Source: Xanthomonas sp. DAR 34887
Lineage (GTDB): Bacteria; Pseudomonadota; Gammaproteobacteria; Xanthomonadales; Xanthomonadaceae
Direction: 5' to 3'
Length of the DNA: 64,000 nucleotides
Assembly: GCF_041245805.1 (NCBI RefSeq)
Contig: NZ_CP162490.1
Location: 4,813,001-4,877,000 of the forward strand
Position 1 is the stretch's first letter. Each line of letters begins with the position of its first letter. The notes under the pieces were generated by a model, which worked only from the letters and a program-made list of their open reading frames with translations, searched no databases and was not told where the DNA came from. The translations under genes were made by a program, and so were the position numbers. Of the stretch, positions 43,918-52,263 are shown one piece after another.

Positions 43918-44012
43918 AGTGTTCATCTCCCGCGACCCCGGGCATGCCGTAGGCCGCGTACTCAATCGGACGGGGCGATCCGGGCCTGTGAACGGACAGG
44001 CAGCCGCCACCG

Positions 44013-44034
44013 TTTTGCCATTGACATGGCAAAA
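44013..44034. promoter_or_regulatory. Palindrome upstream of tnsA
   Basis: TTTTGCCA and TGGCAAAA (8 bases each) flank a 6-base spacer TTGACA, about 95 bases upstream of tnsA. It has the form of a dimeric-repressor operator overlapping a promoter element. The small gene at 44224-44523 next to it is a candidate regulator. Confidence 0.45.
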
Positions 44035-44085
44035 ATCGGCTTGGTAAGCTGGGAGACGCTGAGGTGGCAATTTCAGCGTTTCTTG

Positions 44086-44116
44086 CAACGGCCCGGGTTA
44101 CGACCCCGGGCCGTTG
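44086..44116. terminator. Strong GC-rich hairpin
   Basis: CAACGGCCCGGG (44086-44097) pairs perfectly with CCCGGGCCGTTG (44105-44116) around a 7-base loop. It sits between the end of the small minus-strand gene 44224-44523 and tnsA. No strong T-run follows on either strand, so it is either a weak terminator for the small gene or a structured site in the transposon end. Confidence 0.5.
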
Positions 44117-44223
44117 CTGTTTCCAGCCCTCGTATGTATTGCTTTCTGGCTACTAAAGGGTCAAGGAACACCTCCAATCGAAATGCGGGGTACGGACAGC
44201 TCCTGACGGCGGTGTCCGCCGCT

Positions 44224-44523
44224 CTAGAGCTGGGATGTGCCTAGTTGTTCAGTATCGGGGCGGATATGCTGTGCCGAGCGGCGCTGTTGAATCAGCCATT
44301 CACAGGCTTCCTGGGTTAGTGCGAAAAGGCCCTGGCGCCCAGGAAGGGCGAAGAGCGAGACCTCAACCGCGTCTAGGTAGCGCGCTTTTTGGAACGCCGC
44401 AGCCGTGCGAAAGCCCAGAAACTGTCGCAACACCTCTCCCCCCAGCACTGGGCCGTAGCGACTGATCTGATCTGCAATCCAGGTGGATTCGTCGAAGCCT
44501 GGCGGGTCGGTGAAGCTAGACAT
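44224..44523 (-). CDS. Small protein next to tnsA, possible DNA-binding accessory
   Basis: About 99 residues from the ATG at 44523, chosen for AGGA 7 bases upstream; 44526 and 44574 are alternatives. ISRYGPVLGGEVLRQFLGF and AAAFQKARYLDAVEVSLFAL look like a helix-turn-helix with wing; the end is polar. It is upstream of tnsA on the same strand with a palindrome between them, so a role in transposon regulation is plausible. No family name recognised. Confidence 0.55.
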   Translation of the reverse strand: MSSFTDPPGFDESTWIADQISRYGPVLGGEVLRQFLGFRTAAAFQKARYLDAVEVSLFALPGRQGLFALTQEACEWLIQQRRSAQHIRPDTEQLGTSQL

Positions 44524-44612
44524 CATGATTTCCTGCGAGTTCACATGCTTTCCTGCCAGCTTGTCTCTTAACATCTTCGCTGCCAAGCATTAGAAACCCC
44601 CTGGTTCTCAAC

Positions 44613-45554
44613 GTGCCCAGACCTTCTCGTAGTCCTCTCGCCAGCCTTCAAAGCAAAGTGTGGATTCGCCGCCTCCGCATCCAACACAGTCAAGATCCTC
44701 ATCGTGGTGCTGATTCCGCGAACTGGACGTCCCTAGAGCGTGCGCTTCTAGACCAGCATCCTGTTGCCCGGGCCTGCCAGGCGTTCATGGACCGCCAACA
44801 GACACTGATTGGACTCGCAGGCAAGGGCACGAGCCCTAAGGGAACACGCAGGGTCCCCGCGGCTGCGCTTAACGAAACTCAGCTGACAGATGCCATCCTC
44901 TTAGGTCTGACCCCGTGCAAACGACTGCCTTCCGGGCCTTCGTCCAAAGATGAACCGGAAAAGAGCCAACAGGAATACTTAGAATTTCAAGTCGACCTGG
45001 TTGAGTGTGGAGAGCGGCTTTGCCCCGGATCAAGCGAGTGGGAAAAGAACCACTTGCTCTGGGCTCTCGCACAGCCGTTCCTGCCCACTCTTGATGTGAT
45101 CAGGGAAGAGCTCGCACGGCTTAAGTGGTCACTCCGACTATCCACACCGTCGCCTCACCAGCGCGAGGCGATGACCAATGAGCGAGCCTTCTATCCAGCC
45201 AATGAGGCAGAGGCTCGATACTCCAGATCACTAGCCCCGCTGTCGGGATGCATTGATGTGCAAGCGCTTAGCTTGCTTGCGGGATTGGTCGCTGAGAGCC
45301 ACATAGTTGACGATGAGAAACTGCTCAACATACATAAAGATCATTTTATGAGGGCGGTTGAACTCTTACTTCAGCACAAATGGATGGCGGACATACGCAA
45401 ACCTTTTGAGCGTCTGATCAGCAGTCGATTTCTTCTTTGTTCCTGGGAATCTCCTGCCGTTCAGCATCGCACATCTATCCATGCTCCATTTGTCTCTATC
45501 GACGAATGGGAGCGGCAAACCGGCATCTCAGGCTTGCGCGGTCATGATTGGTAA
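44613..45554 (+). CDS. Protein of unknown function
   Basis: 313 residues from a GTG at 44613 without a clear ribosome site; the true start may lie further in. Helical, with WEKNHLLWALAQPFLPTLDV, SGCIDVQALSLLAGLVAESH and a C-terminal FVSIDEWERQTGISGLRGHDW. Divergent from the small gene next to tnsA. Unknown genes of this kind often travel next to transposition modules, but I cannot assign a role. Confidence 0.5.
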   Translation: MPRPSRSPLASLQSKVWIRRLRIQHSQDPHRGADSANWTSLERALLDQHPVARACQAFMDRQQTLIGLAGKGTSPKGTRRVPAAALNETQLTDAILLGLTPCKRLPSGPSSKDEPEKSQQEYLEFQVDLVECGERLCPGSSEWEKNHLLWALAQPFLPTLDVIREELARLKWSLRLSTPSPHQREAMTNERAFYPANEAEARYSRSLAPLSGCIDVQALSLLAGLVAESHIVDDEKLLNIHKDHFMRAVELLLQHKWMADIRKPFERLISSRFLLCSWESPAVQHRTSIHAPFVSIDEWERQTGISGLRGHDW

Positions 45555-45851
45555 TGCTCGGCCTAGATCAGGGACCTCGGAACCCTAAATTCCCGCGCTA
45601 CTTCCGGACAATAGACAGCGGCCGAAACGACAGTGATTGGGCTATCTCACCCGGGAACGCTCCGAGATTCTCCGGGGCGATCAGCGAGTTACTCAATTCC
45701 CGACATCCGCACCAACGATAGGCGTCTTCTTCCGCGCGAGGTTTCGGTCATGCGGAACTTCGCTGAGTTGATCGCGTAAGCGGCACTATCCGCTGCGGCG
45801 ACCGGAGTGACGCAGCGGTCTTGACCGGATTGGCCGGGCACTGTTCGATCG

Positions 45852-47660
45852 TCATTTTTCTTCCTCTCGAGGGCTCGCCCAGAGGTGTTCCAGGTCGACG
45901 TCTTCACTGGCCGGTTGCCGGTTACTGGGCAAACGATCGATCTGGATCACCATCGGCAATTCGAACGCCGTGCCCGTCACCACGCAACAGCCCTGGGGCA
46001 AGCCGGGGATCAAGCTGCGCGAAATCGAGTCGAGCGTGGAGATCGTGTTGTCGATCAGATAAAGGTCGCGATCGTTGACGAGACGATGAATGAAGAAGTT
46101 GTGCACTTGCGACACGATGGTCGGCGAAATGTCGGCTGGACGCTGGCTGGCAATGGTGATGAACATGCCGAACTTTCGCCCTTCCTTGATGATCTCCTCG
46201 AACTGCTCAAGCCGGTAGTCCTTCCAAGTTTCGCTTTCACGCGCGGACTGCTCGGACAGGATGTTGTGCGCCTCGTCGACGATCAGGTGGATGGTGCGGT
46301 CGGGCGGGTTGGCAACCGCCGCCTTGTGCCCGTTGTAGTAGTGCTTGGCAAACAGTAACGGCAGGACCTTCTTGATCTCGTTGTTGCAACGTCGCATCGA
46401 GATCACAGTGAGCAAGCGCTCGGCTGGCGGCGCATTCGAGATCACCAGGACCTTTCGCAGACTGGCCAAAGAGGACTCAACACGCTTCAGCAGAGGTTGG
46501 ATGTGTTCGAACTGCACGTAACCGGCATTCAGATCGGAAATCAGCTGGAGATTGACCCGCAGCACGAGTTGGTCAAATTCGTCCAGGCCGTGGCTGTCAA
46601 GCGTCTCGACTGTCGGCGCCATGTGCGCCGCATACTGGGAACCATCGGGATCAAAGAAGGCCGTACGATCAGCAGAAACGCGATAGCCGTATCGACCGTT
46701 CCGGTACAAAGTCACTTGACTGAGCAGGTCAAGCACCGCCTGGTTGCCCATGCGCTTGGCGACTGTACGCATCAGATCGAGCGTCGCGGGCTTCACCTCG
46801 CCCACACAGAAGGACTCCTCAAACTTCGCCTTGGCGTAGTTGCCGAGCGACACAGGATCCATGCCATACCGCAACTTTCCGGAAATGACGCGATTGAGGA
46901 AAGGCCGCTGGGTGTTGGGGGTCGCCTGGAACAGCAGCGACATCGTCTCCGGTTCCCAGAACTCCTGGGGCGACAGAGGAAAACGCGCTGCCGTTTCGGC
47001 CGGGTCGGGCTGGCTGAGTGTGCTCAGCTGGTAGACCGTTTTATGCTCGCCCGACGTCAGCTGTTCCCCAACATACTCGCCGTTGAAGTCAAGAATGACG
47101 AATCGGCTCTTTCCGGTAATGAGGGGCAGCTTCTGATCAAAGAGGGCGGTATAGAGTTTGGCGAGCGTGTTGGACTTCCCGCTGCCGGTGTTGCCGAAGA
47201 TGCCGATGTGGCCATTGAACAGCCGCTTCCAGGGCAATCCGACCGGGATGTCTTCCTTGAGCATGCGCCCCATCCTGAATGCCCCATCCGACTGGCGGTC
47301 GAAGATGGAACGGATGCGCTCTTCTGGCATCAGGTATGCCCCATCCTGGATCATCGGCAGGTACTTGATGCCTTGCGTGAATCCGGTGCTGTCGAAAAAT
47401 CCGATCGGGCGGACCTCTACTTTGCGCACAAACGTCGGCCTTCCGCTCGCGGACTCGACCCGGCTTTCGTCGAGGAACTCGCCTTCGACCATGCAGATGA
47501 TGTCGCGAAATCCACGCCGGATCGCGAGGTACTCCCGGATGGAGACACCCTTGTATTTTTCGCCGCCATAGAAGAGCGTTTCCTTGCTCGATTGGTCGTC
47601 GATTTTCAACACCACCTTTGTGCCATGCACGGCAATGACTTCTCCCACGCGAATGCTCAT
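45852..47660 (-). CDS. herA: HerA-like ATPase of a SIR2-HerA defence pair
   Basis: About 602 residues from the ATG at 47660, which overlaps the sir2 stop as ATGA. An N-terminal HAS-barrel-like domain (SIRVGEVIAVHGTKVVLKID) is followed by the DUF87/HerA motor: IGIFGNTGSGKSNTLAKLY (Walker A), FVILDFNGEYVGEQL, IHLIVDEAHNILSEQSARES (Walker B) and FITIASQRPADISPTIVSQ (sensor/arginine region). HerA proteins form hexameric rings. Paired with a SIR2 protein it makes the abortive NADase defence complex reported as SIR2-HerA (Nezha). Located downstream of its partner in a two-gene operon. Confidence 0.88.
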   Translation of the reverse strand: MSIRVGEVIAVHGTKVVLKIDDQSSKETLFYGGEKYKGVSIREYLAIRRGFRDIICMVEGEFLDESRVESASGRPTFVRKVEVRPIGFFDSTGFTQGIKYLPMIQDGAYLMPEERIRSIFDRQSDGAFRMGRMLKEDIPVGLPWKRLFNGHIGIFGNTGSGKSNTLAKLYTALFDQKLPLITGKSRFVILDFNGEYVGEQLTSGEHKTVYQLSTLSQPDPAETAARFPLSPQEFWEPETMSLLFQATPNTQRPFLNRVISGKLRYGMDPVSLGNYAKAKFEESFCVGEVKPATLDLMRTVAKRMGNQAVLDLLSQVTLYRNGRYGYRVSADRTAFFDPDGSQYAAHMAPTVETLDSHGLDEFDQLVLRVNLQLISDLNAGYVQFEHIQPLLKRVESSLASLRKVLVISNAPPAERLLTVISMRRCNNEIKKVLPLLFAKHYYNGHKAAVANPPDRTIHLIVDEAHNILSEQSARESETWKDYRLEQFEEIIKEGRKFGMFITIASQRPADISPTIVSQVHNFFIHRLVNDRDLYLIDNTISTLDSISRSLIPGLPQGCCVVTGTAFELPMVIQIDRLPSNRQPASEDVDLEHLWASPREEEK

Positions 47661-48847
47661 GTCAGCCCGGCATTTGCTTGGTCGGTGGCCGCAGCCGCAG
47701 CCGCGGCGCTGGCGACCGGCGTTGGCGTTGGCGTTGGCGTTGCAGCCTCGGGCCAGGCCAGCACGTCCTTGTTGAATGCAGCGAAGTCCATCACGCCGTT
47801 GTCGAGGGCCAAGCACTTGACGTTTCGGTGGCCTTTAAACTTGTCTTCCATGGCCTGATGGCCCTGTTGATTGAAACAGCAGACGAACACCTGCAGACCC
47901 GGATTGGACAGGGATCGCATCACCAGGTTGAGGATGTGCTCGTCGGCGAACGAAAACCCGAACGTGATGAGCACCGCGTTCGGCTTCTCGAGCTCGTAGC
48001 TGAGCAGCCTCAGCATCTGGTAGTAGTGTTCCTCGTAGACGGTTTCGTGGAATTTCCATTTCGTCGGATTGACGATGGGCATCTGTTCGTACCTGGCCCA
48101 GAACGCCTCCAGCGCTTCATTACTGAAGTCGGTCCCAGGCAGATCGGCGAGCATCTTCTCAGGATCTCCCAGGACGGCGGAAAATGGCGCCAGCATCTCG
48201 AGCGCAGCCGCGTCGAGCAGATCTTCACGAGCCGATAGGTCATACCCGACCAGAATCGCGGTATCCGACTTGCTCCAGTACACCGAGCCGTGCAGATGGA
48301 TCAGGTTGATCTGCGGAATACTGCTCAGGTAGCGACCGAATACGCCAGCCTGGCACAGGTAGGCGCCGAAATTCCTCGCCTGCAACGTCCGCTGCGTGAA
48401 GCCCCGCGCACCATCGTTCAACACGAAGTCGATCTTCCCTTCTTTGATCAGCGCGTCGGCCACGAGCGGGAAGCAGCCGTCGTAGTTAGTCGTGAACACA
48501 TTGCAGCGACGGTCGAGCGCCTTCCGGCGCTTCACCATCTCAAGCGCCGTCGTCAGAAACGCGCGGTAGTTCTGGATGACCGTGGCACCTGCCGCCGTGG
48601 ACTGAGCGCTTTCCAAGCTGAGCTGCTCTGCAGGACGGATACAGTCCGCGTAGTAGTGCATGAACAGCGGGACCAGTCGTCGATCTTTGTCACGATCGAA
48701 CTGGGTGGCAAGCTCTTCGAGCGTGAAGCGGGTATCTCCGACGCCGGTCTTCAGTTGCAACTGCAAGGTCGGCAACACGCCGAACGATGCGCCTGCACCG
48801 AACAGAAAATTGATGTCCTTATCGTAGATGTCGCCTATTGAAATCAT
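47657..48847 (-). CDS. SIR2-domain NADase-type defence protein
   Basis: About 396 residues from the ATG at 48847 (GGGGA upstream). The SIR2-like fold is seen as INFLFGAGASFGVLPTLQL (NAD-binding GAG motif), NVFTTNYDGCFPLVADAL (TNYD) and INLIHLHGSVYW (catalytic His of LHG), then NAVLITFGFSFADEHILNL. In SIR2-HerA systems this domain depletes NAD+ on infection. The C-terminus ends with a Thr-Pro and poly-Ala tract produced by DNA microrepeats. Forms an operon with herA (4-base overlap). Confidence 0.88.
   Translation of the reverse strand: MISIGDIYDKDINFLFGAGASFGVLPTLQLQLKTGVGDTRFTLEELATQFDRDKDRRLVPLFMHYYADCIRPAEQLSLESAQSTAAGATVIQNYRAFLTTALEMVKRRKALDRRCNVFTTNYDGCFPLVADALIKEGKIDFVLNDGARGFTQRTLQARNFGAYLCQAGVFGRYLSSIPQINLIHLHGSVYWSKSDTAILVGYDLSAREDLLDAAALEMLAPFSAVLGDPEKMLADLPGTDFSNEALEAFWARYEQMPIVNPTKWKFHETVYEEHYYQMLRLLSYELEKPNAVLITFGFSFADEHILNLVMRSLSNPGLQVFVCCFNQQGHQAMEDKFKGHRNVKCLALDNGVMDFAAFNKDVLAWPEAATPTPTPTPVASAAAAAAATDQANAGLT
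47682..47741. repeat. Coding microsatellite in the SIR2 gene
   Basis: Four tandem GGCGTT units (47718-47741) and a neighbouring GCC/GCG/GCA-rich run (47682-47710) encode a Thr-Pro repeat and a poly-alanine stretch near the C-terminus of the SIR2 protein. The hexamer length keeps the frame, so copy-number change would alter linker length rather than break the gene. Confidence 0.6.
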
Positions 48848-49419
48848 CGTCGTCCCCTGCCCCATCCCTTGATCCCTGGATGATCACACCTGTCTGACCC
48901 GCCGCTGGACATCATTCATCCGCGACCCCGGCAACATACACCGCGACATTGCCTCCAGGCCAAACAAGCCCTCTCGATCGTTGCGCCCATTGCCCGTTCT
49001 GTAAAGCACTCGATTGCCACAGCAGCCATGTAGGGGCGTCCCCCGCTGGATTCTGAGCCGCTGGGGAGCATAGGAGCAAGGGAAATCGATCGATTTTCAA
49101 CAATGGCCGCCGGAAGTGACATTGGTGCAGTTGGCGCCATGCGCTGTTGTCCGAGCGTGCGAGCGCCGGTCTGCCGCAAAGCCGCATCAGTCGCGACAGC
49201 ATCAAGACCACGTCTTGCGACGGAGACAGAATGCATATTCAAAGCCCTGACGGTTTCTATTGCTAGCGCCTTGTCGAGAAACTATTTCTGCAACGGCTAA
49301 GTGGTGGATCTCGATTTGCTACCACTGCACACAGCTAAACTGCCGCCAGTGTCACCAACTGTCTACCTCTGCATCCGATCCGACTTGTACAGTGGATCTG
49401 ACGAGCCAGGGACGGTCGA
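48848..49419. other. Intergenic region between SIR2-HerA and the MASE1 gene
   Basis: 572 bases between two divergent genes. Open frames here lack start signals and have shadow-like composition. It is probably the junction between the defence island and more conserved chromosomal sequence, but I see no att repeat or tRNA. Confidence 0.4.
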
Positions 49420-50934
49420 ATGACGGCTGTGAAAGACATCGCCAAGGGAGCATTGCTGAGCGCTAGCTACTGCGCAGCCTTCCTCGTCGCATGGCGCTTT
49501 TCCGTAGACCAATGGTATCTGCCGGCGGGGCTGCGGGTGGCGACGCTGCTGTTCCTACCGTACCGGCTCTGGCCATGCCTGCTGGCAGGCGATGCAGCCG
49601 CCTTGCTGATGATCCGCGTGCCGATGGCGCAGGAGCAGGGCGCCAATCCGTTGTGGGCTTATCTGAGCCCCTTCCTACTGATGCCCAGCGTCGCGCTGAT
49701 GGTGCATACCGCGCGGCGCCACCTGCCGCGGTTGCTGGATCAGGAATACCTGCTGCTGCCTGTCTCGCTGGTGCTGGCGCTGTGGAGCACGCTGTGCAAT
49801 ATGGCGTTGAACGCTCTGTTCAAAGGCTACACCGCCCTCACACCGCTGGAGGCTTTGACACGCTACTGGCTTGGCGACTATCTCGGCATGCTGATGTTCG
49901 CACTGCCGGCCGTGCTGTGGCTTAGGCGCAAGGATCACGAGGCGGCTCCTCCCCGCCTACTCAGAGACGGCATCCTCGGCATGAGCGTGGTCGCGGCCCT
50001 GTTTCTGGTGACGGGTCTGATCCAAGACCGTCTCTCGCACCAGCTGCTGATGTTCTTGATGATCCTTCCCTCGGTAGTGCTAACGCTGCTACACGGGTGG
50101 CGGGGCGCGGCCATCGGGATCGTCTTGGCCAACGTCGCAATAGCCATCATGCTGCCCGATGCGATGACGATGGCCGCCTATCACGCCGACGCGTTTCGGG
50201 TGCAGGTGCTGCTTGCCGCAGCCGCCACGGGACTCTTCGTGTTCGGCTCGCGCCTCTCCATTGCCTTCGAACGCGCAAGGCGCCTCGGACACGCCCGCGA
50301 GGAAGCGCTGCAATTCGCGCAGGCCAGCTACCTGCAGGCCGAGCGCGCCCTACGGCAACGCGTGGTCGAATACACCGACATCAATGTGCACGTCAACAAG
50401 CTGCGCAAGGACATCGTGGCCTACCTGCGATCCAGGGGCCAGCATGCTGCGGCGATGGAAATGACGCGCACCGGGCTGATCCAGGCAAGGTTGCTCGACG
50501 AATATGTCACCGCCCTCTATCCCCTGGGCATCGAGACACAGGGCCTGTACGACATCCTGCAATCGGTTGCGTGCAGCAACCTGTGCAATACCGAGTTCCA
50601 GTGCCGCCTCCAGGGCAATCCCAAGCACTTGTCGCTCGGCCTGCAGCTTGTCGCTTATCGTTGCGTGCTCAACGTGGTCGAGACCCTGCCGCCCGCCCGC
50701 AGGCACTTGCTACGGGCCAGGGTATGGCGGGTAGGATCCAGGCAGGGAATCGCCATCAACATGATCGCGGATGCATCCTTGCTCGATCCCGTGCGGCGCG
50801 GCAATCCTGATGCGGACTGGGAACTCGCGGCCCGGCTCAAAACGCATGGCGGCACCTGCCGGCGCCGCCATGCCTACAGCCTCAGTTTTCTCGTGTCCGA
50901 ATCGGTCGGCGAGGGAATCAGTCTGCGGCCCTGA
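49420..50934 (+). CDS. MASE1-type membrane sensor protein
   Basis: 504 residues. The first ~290 form eight or so membrane helices with the MASE1 signature WYLPAGLRVATLLFLPYRLW near residues 31-50. After a coiled-coil linker (HAREEALQFAQASYLQAERA) the cytoplasmic part has a degenerate histidine-kinase look (RQRVVEYTDINVHVNKLRKD; a helical segment, then a C-terminal ATPase-like region), but no clear phosphoacceptor His or G boxes. It is probably a sensor whose output domain has diverged. ATG at 49420. Its 3' end overlaps 50918-51349 by 17 bases in convergent orientation. Confidence 0.7.
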   Translation: MTAVKDIAKGALLSASYCAAFLVAWRFSVDQWYLPAGLRVATLLFLPYRLWPCLLAGDAAALLMIRVPMAQEQGANPLWAYLSPFLLMPSVALMVHTARRHLPRLLDQEYLLLPVSLVLALWSTLCNMALNALFKGYTALTPLEALTRYWLGDYLGMLMFALPAVLWLRRKDHEAAPPRLLRDGILGMSVVAALFLVTGLIQDRLSHQLLMFLMILPSVVLTLLHGWRGAAIGIVLANVAIAIMLPDAMTMAAYHADAFRVQVLLAAAATGLFVFGSRLSIAFERARRLGHAREEALQFAQASYLQAERALRQRVVEYTDINVHVNKLRKDIVAYLRSRGQHAAAMEMTRTGLIQARLLDEYVTALYPLGIETQGLYDILQSVACSNLCNTEFQCRLQGNPKHLSLGLQLVAYRCVLNVVETLPPARRHLLRARVWRVGSRQGIAINMIADASLLDPVRRGNPDADWELAARLKTHGGTCRRRHAYSLSFLVSESVGEGISLRP

Positions 50935-51349
50935 TTTCCCAGCCGTTGCCAATACTGCCCGGGACCACGCGCACGACGAGACCCGACGTCTGGTACACCA
51001 CCGCCCCCTTGGCGCTGGCCGCCTTCGCCGGCAAGGTCACGCGCGCCACATCCGCGCCCATGGGCAGCACCCACACTGTGTCGCTGATCCTGCCCACGGC
51101 GGCCCGTACGGTCCCCGCCGCATCATTGATCTGCAGGTAGGTCACGCCGTCGCGCTCAAACTCGTAGATGCGCCATGCCGGATCCAGCGCCAGGTTCCGG
51201 GCCTTCGGCAAGCTTTCGCCGAGGCCTGCGGCCGCCGCGGGTGATCCGTGGCCGCCATCCGGGCAGCACGCGTGCGCCACGCTCGCGCTAGCCAGCAGTA
51301 CACCGGCCAACGTGATATGGACCAGCGCGCCCGTCTTCTTCATTTTCAT
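50918..51349 (-). CDS. Secreted small protein, paralogue of 51519-51854
   Basis: About 143 residues. AAGGA lies 6 bases before the ATG at 51349. Signal peptide KKTGALVHITLAGVLLASAS..AHA; the mature part begins with two cysteines (CCPDGGHGS). The segment GESLPKARNLALDPAWRIYE then DGVTYLQINDAAGTVRAAVG matches GERVPAGAKNVSLSPHFKVY and DGVKYVQINSLQDEV in the neighbour 51519-51854, so the two arose by duplication. Periplasmic; function unknown. Confidence 0.65.
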   Translation of the reverse strand: MKMKKTGALVHITLAGVLLASASVAHACCPDGGHGSPAAAAGLGESLPKARNLALDPAWRIYEFERDGVTYLQINDAAGTVRAAVGRISDTVWVLPMGADVARVTLPAKAASAKGAVVYQTSGLVVRVVPGSIGNGWEIRAAD

Positions 51350-51518
51350 GACTCGTCCTTGTCCCCGTCGGGGGGAGCTTCGCCTGCGTTTCAGGCCAGC
51401 CCAAGGTACGTGGTCTGGAATGGGCAACGGTTGACAAGTCCCCAGGCGTGAAGCGGTGGACTAGTGCAGAGTGACCCCTGTGCAAATCGTTGGCGATGCA
51501 GAAGGAAGCCGGCCTGTC

Positions 51519-51854
51519 TCAGGGCTGCTTTGGGGAATCGACGAAGACCACGGGCGTTCCGGCGGCGGACCCGATCGGCAACTGCTGCTGGACACCCGGC
51601 GTCACGATGAGCGCCGTCAGCACCTCGTCCTGCAGCGAATTGATCTGCACGTACTTCACGCCGTCCTGCGTGAAGGTATAGACCTTGAAGTGCGGCGAGA
51701 GACTGACGTTCTTCGCGCCTGCAGGGACGCGTTCGCCAAGTCCCTGGACAACGTGCCCGACCGGAGGCGGCGGCTCCGCCCCAGTGACACATGAGCTCGC
51801 GATCGCTGCAGATAGCATAGCGGCGCGCAAAAGGTAGCGAGGGGTGCGGTCCAT
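51519..51854 (-). CDS. Secreted small protein, paralogue of 50918-51349
   Basis: About 111 residues, AAGGAG 7 bases before the ATG at 51854. Signal peptide MDRTPRYLLRAAMLSAAIAS..GAE, then a small domain related to the neighbour (see 50918-51349) and a C-terminal part GSAAGTPVVFVDSPKQP. Same strand, 169 bases upstream of its paralogue. Periplasmic; function unknown. Confidence 0.65.
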   Translation of the reverse strand: MDRTPRYLLRAAMLSAAIASSCVTGAEPPPPVGHVVQGLGERVPAGAKNVSLSPHFKVYTFTQDGVKYVQINSLQDEVLTALIVTPGVQQQLPIGSAAGTPVVFVDSPKQP

Positions 51855-52166
51855 GTCCAATCTCCTTGAGGTTCGCATTTGCGGCACCGCCAAGCTACTC
51901 CCCGATAGACTCCACCAGCAAGCACCACCCTAGCCACCGCGTCTACGAAACTGGACAAAAAAGGGGGCTCGGTGCCGGCTCAATGCGCAGCCGACTGGCG
52001 AAGCGTGATGACCCGATATCGGCTTATGAGCAGAGGAAAGTGTTCATTTGCCGCTTTCGACCACTATCGACCACTGTCGACCAGGAGCTTAGAGGCCGCG
52101 AGCTTCAGCCGTAAGTGGGTTTTGCGGCCTACCACCATTTGGCAACCCAGTCGAAATGATCAGAGC

Positions 52167-52263
52167 TAGCTGTCTAGCTAGAAGTTTGCGGCGCAGCACG
52201 CGAACCGGCGGATGATCTTCAAGTGCTGTTGAACGCGAGCGGCGCGCCAACGCTAGACAGCTA
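52167..52263. repeat. 12-base perfect inverted repeat enclosing 73 bases
   Basis: TAGCTGTCTAGC (52167-52178) and GCTAGACAGCTA (52252-52263) flank a GC-rich 73-base segment. The right arm includes the stop codon of the immunity gene 52261-53082. It may be a terminator cruciform or a tiny MITE-like element. The rest of the gap 51855-52260 shows no gene. Confidence 0.5.

Noticed and set aside
46497..47858. 453-codon plus-strand frame over the herA gene
   Set aside because: Shadow frame; herA and sir2 on the minus strand have intact motifs and coupled starts.
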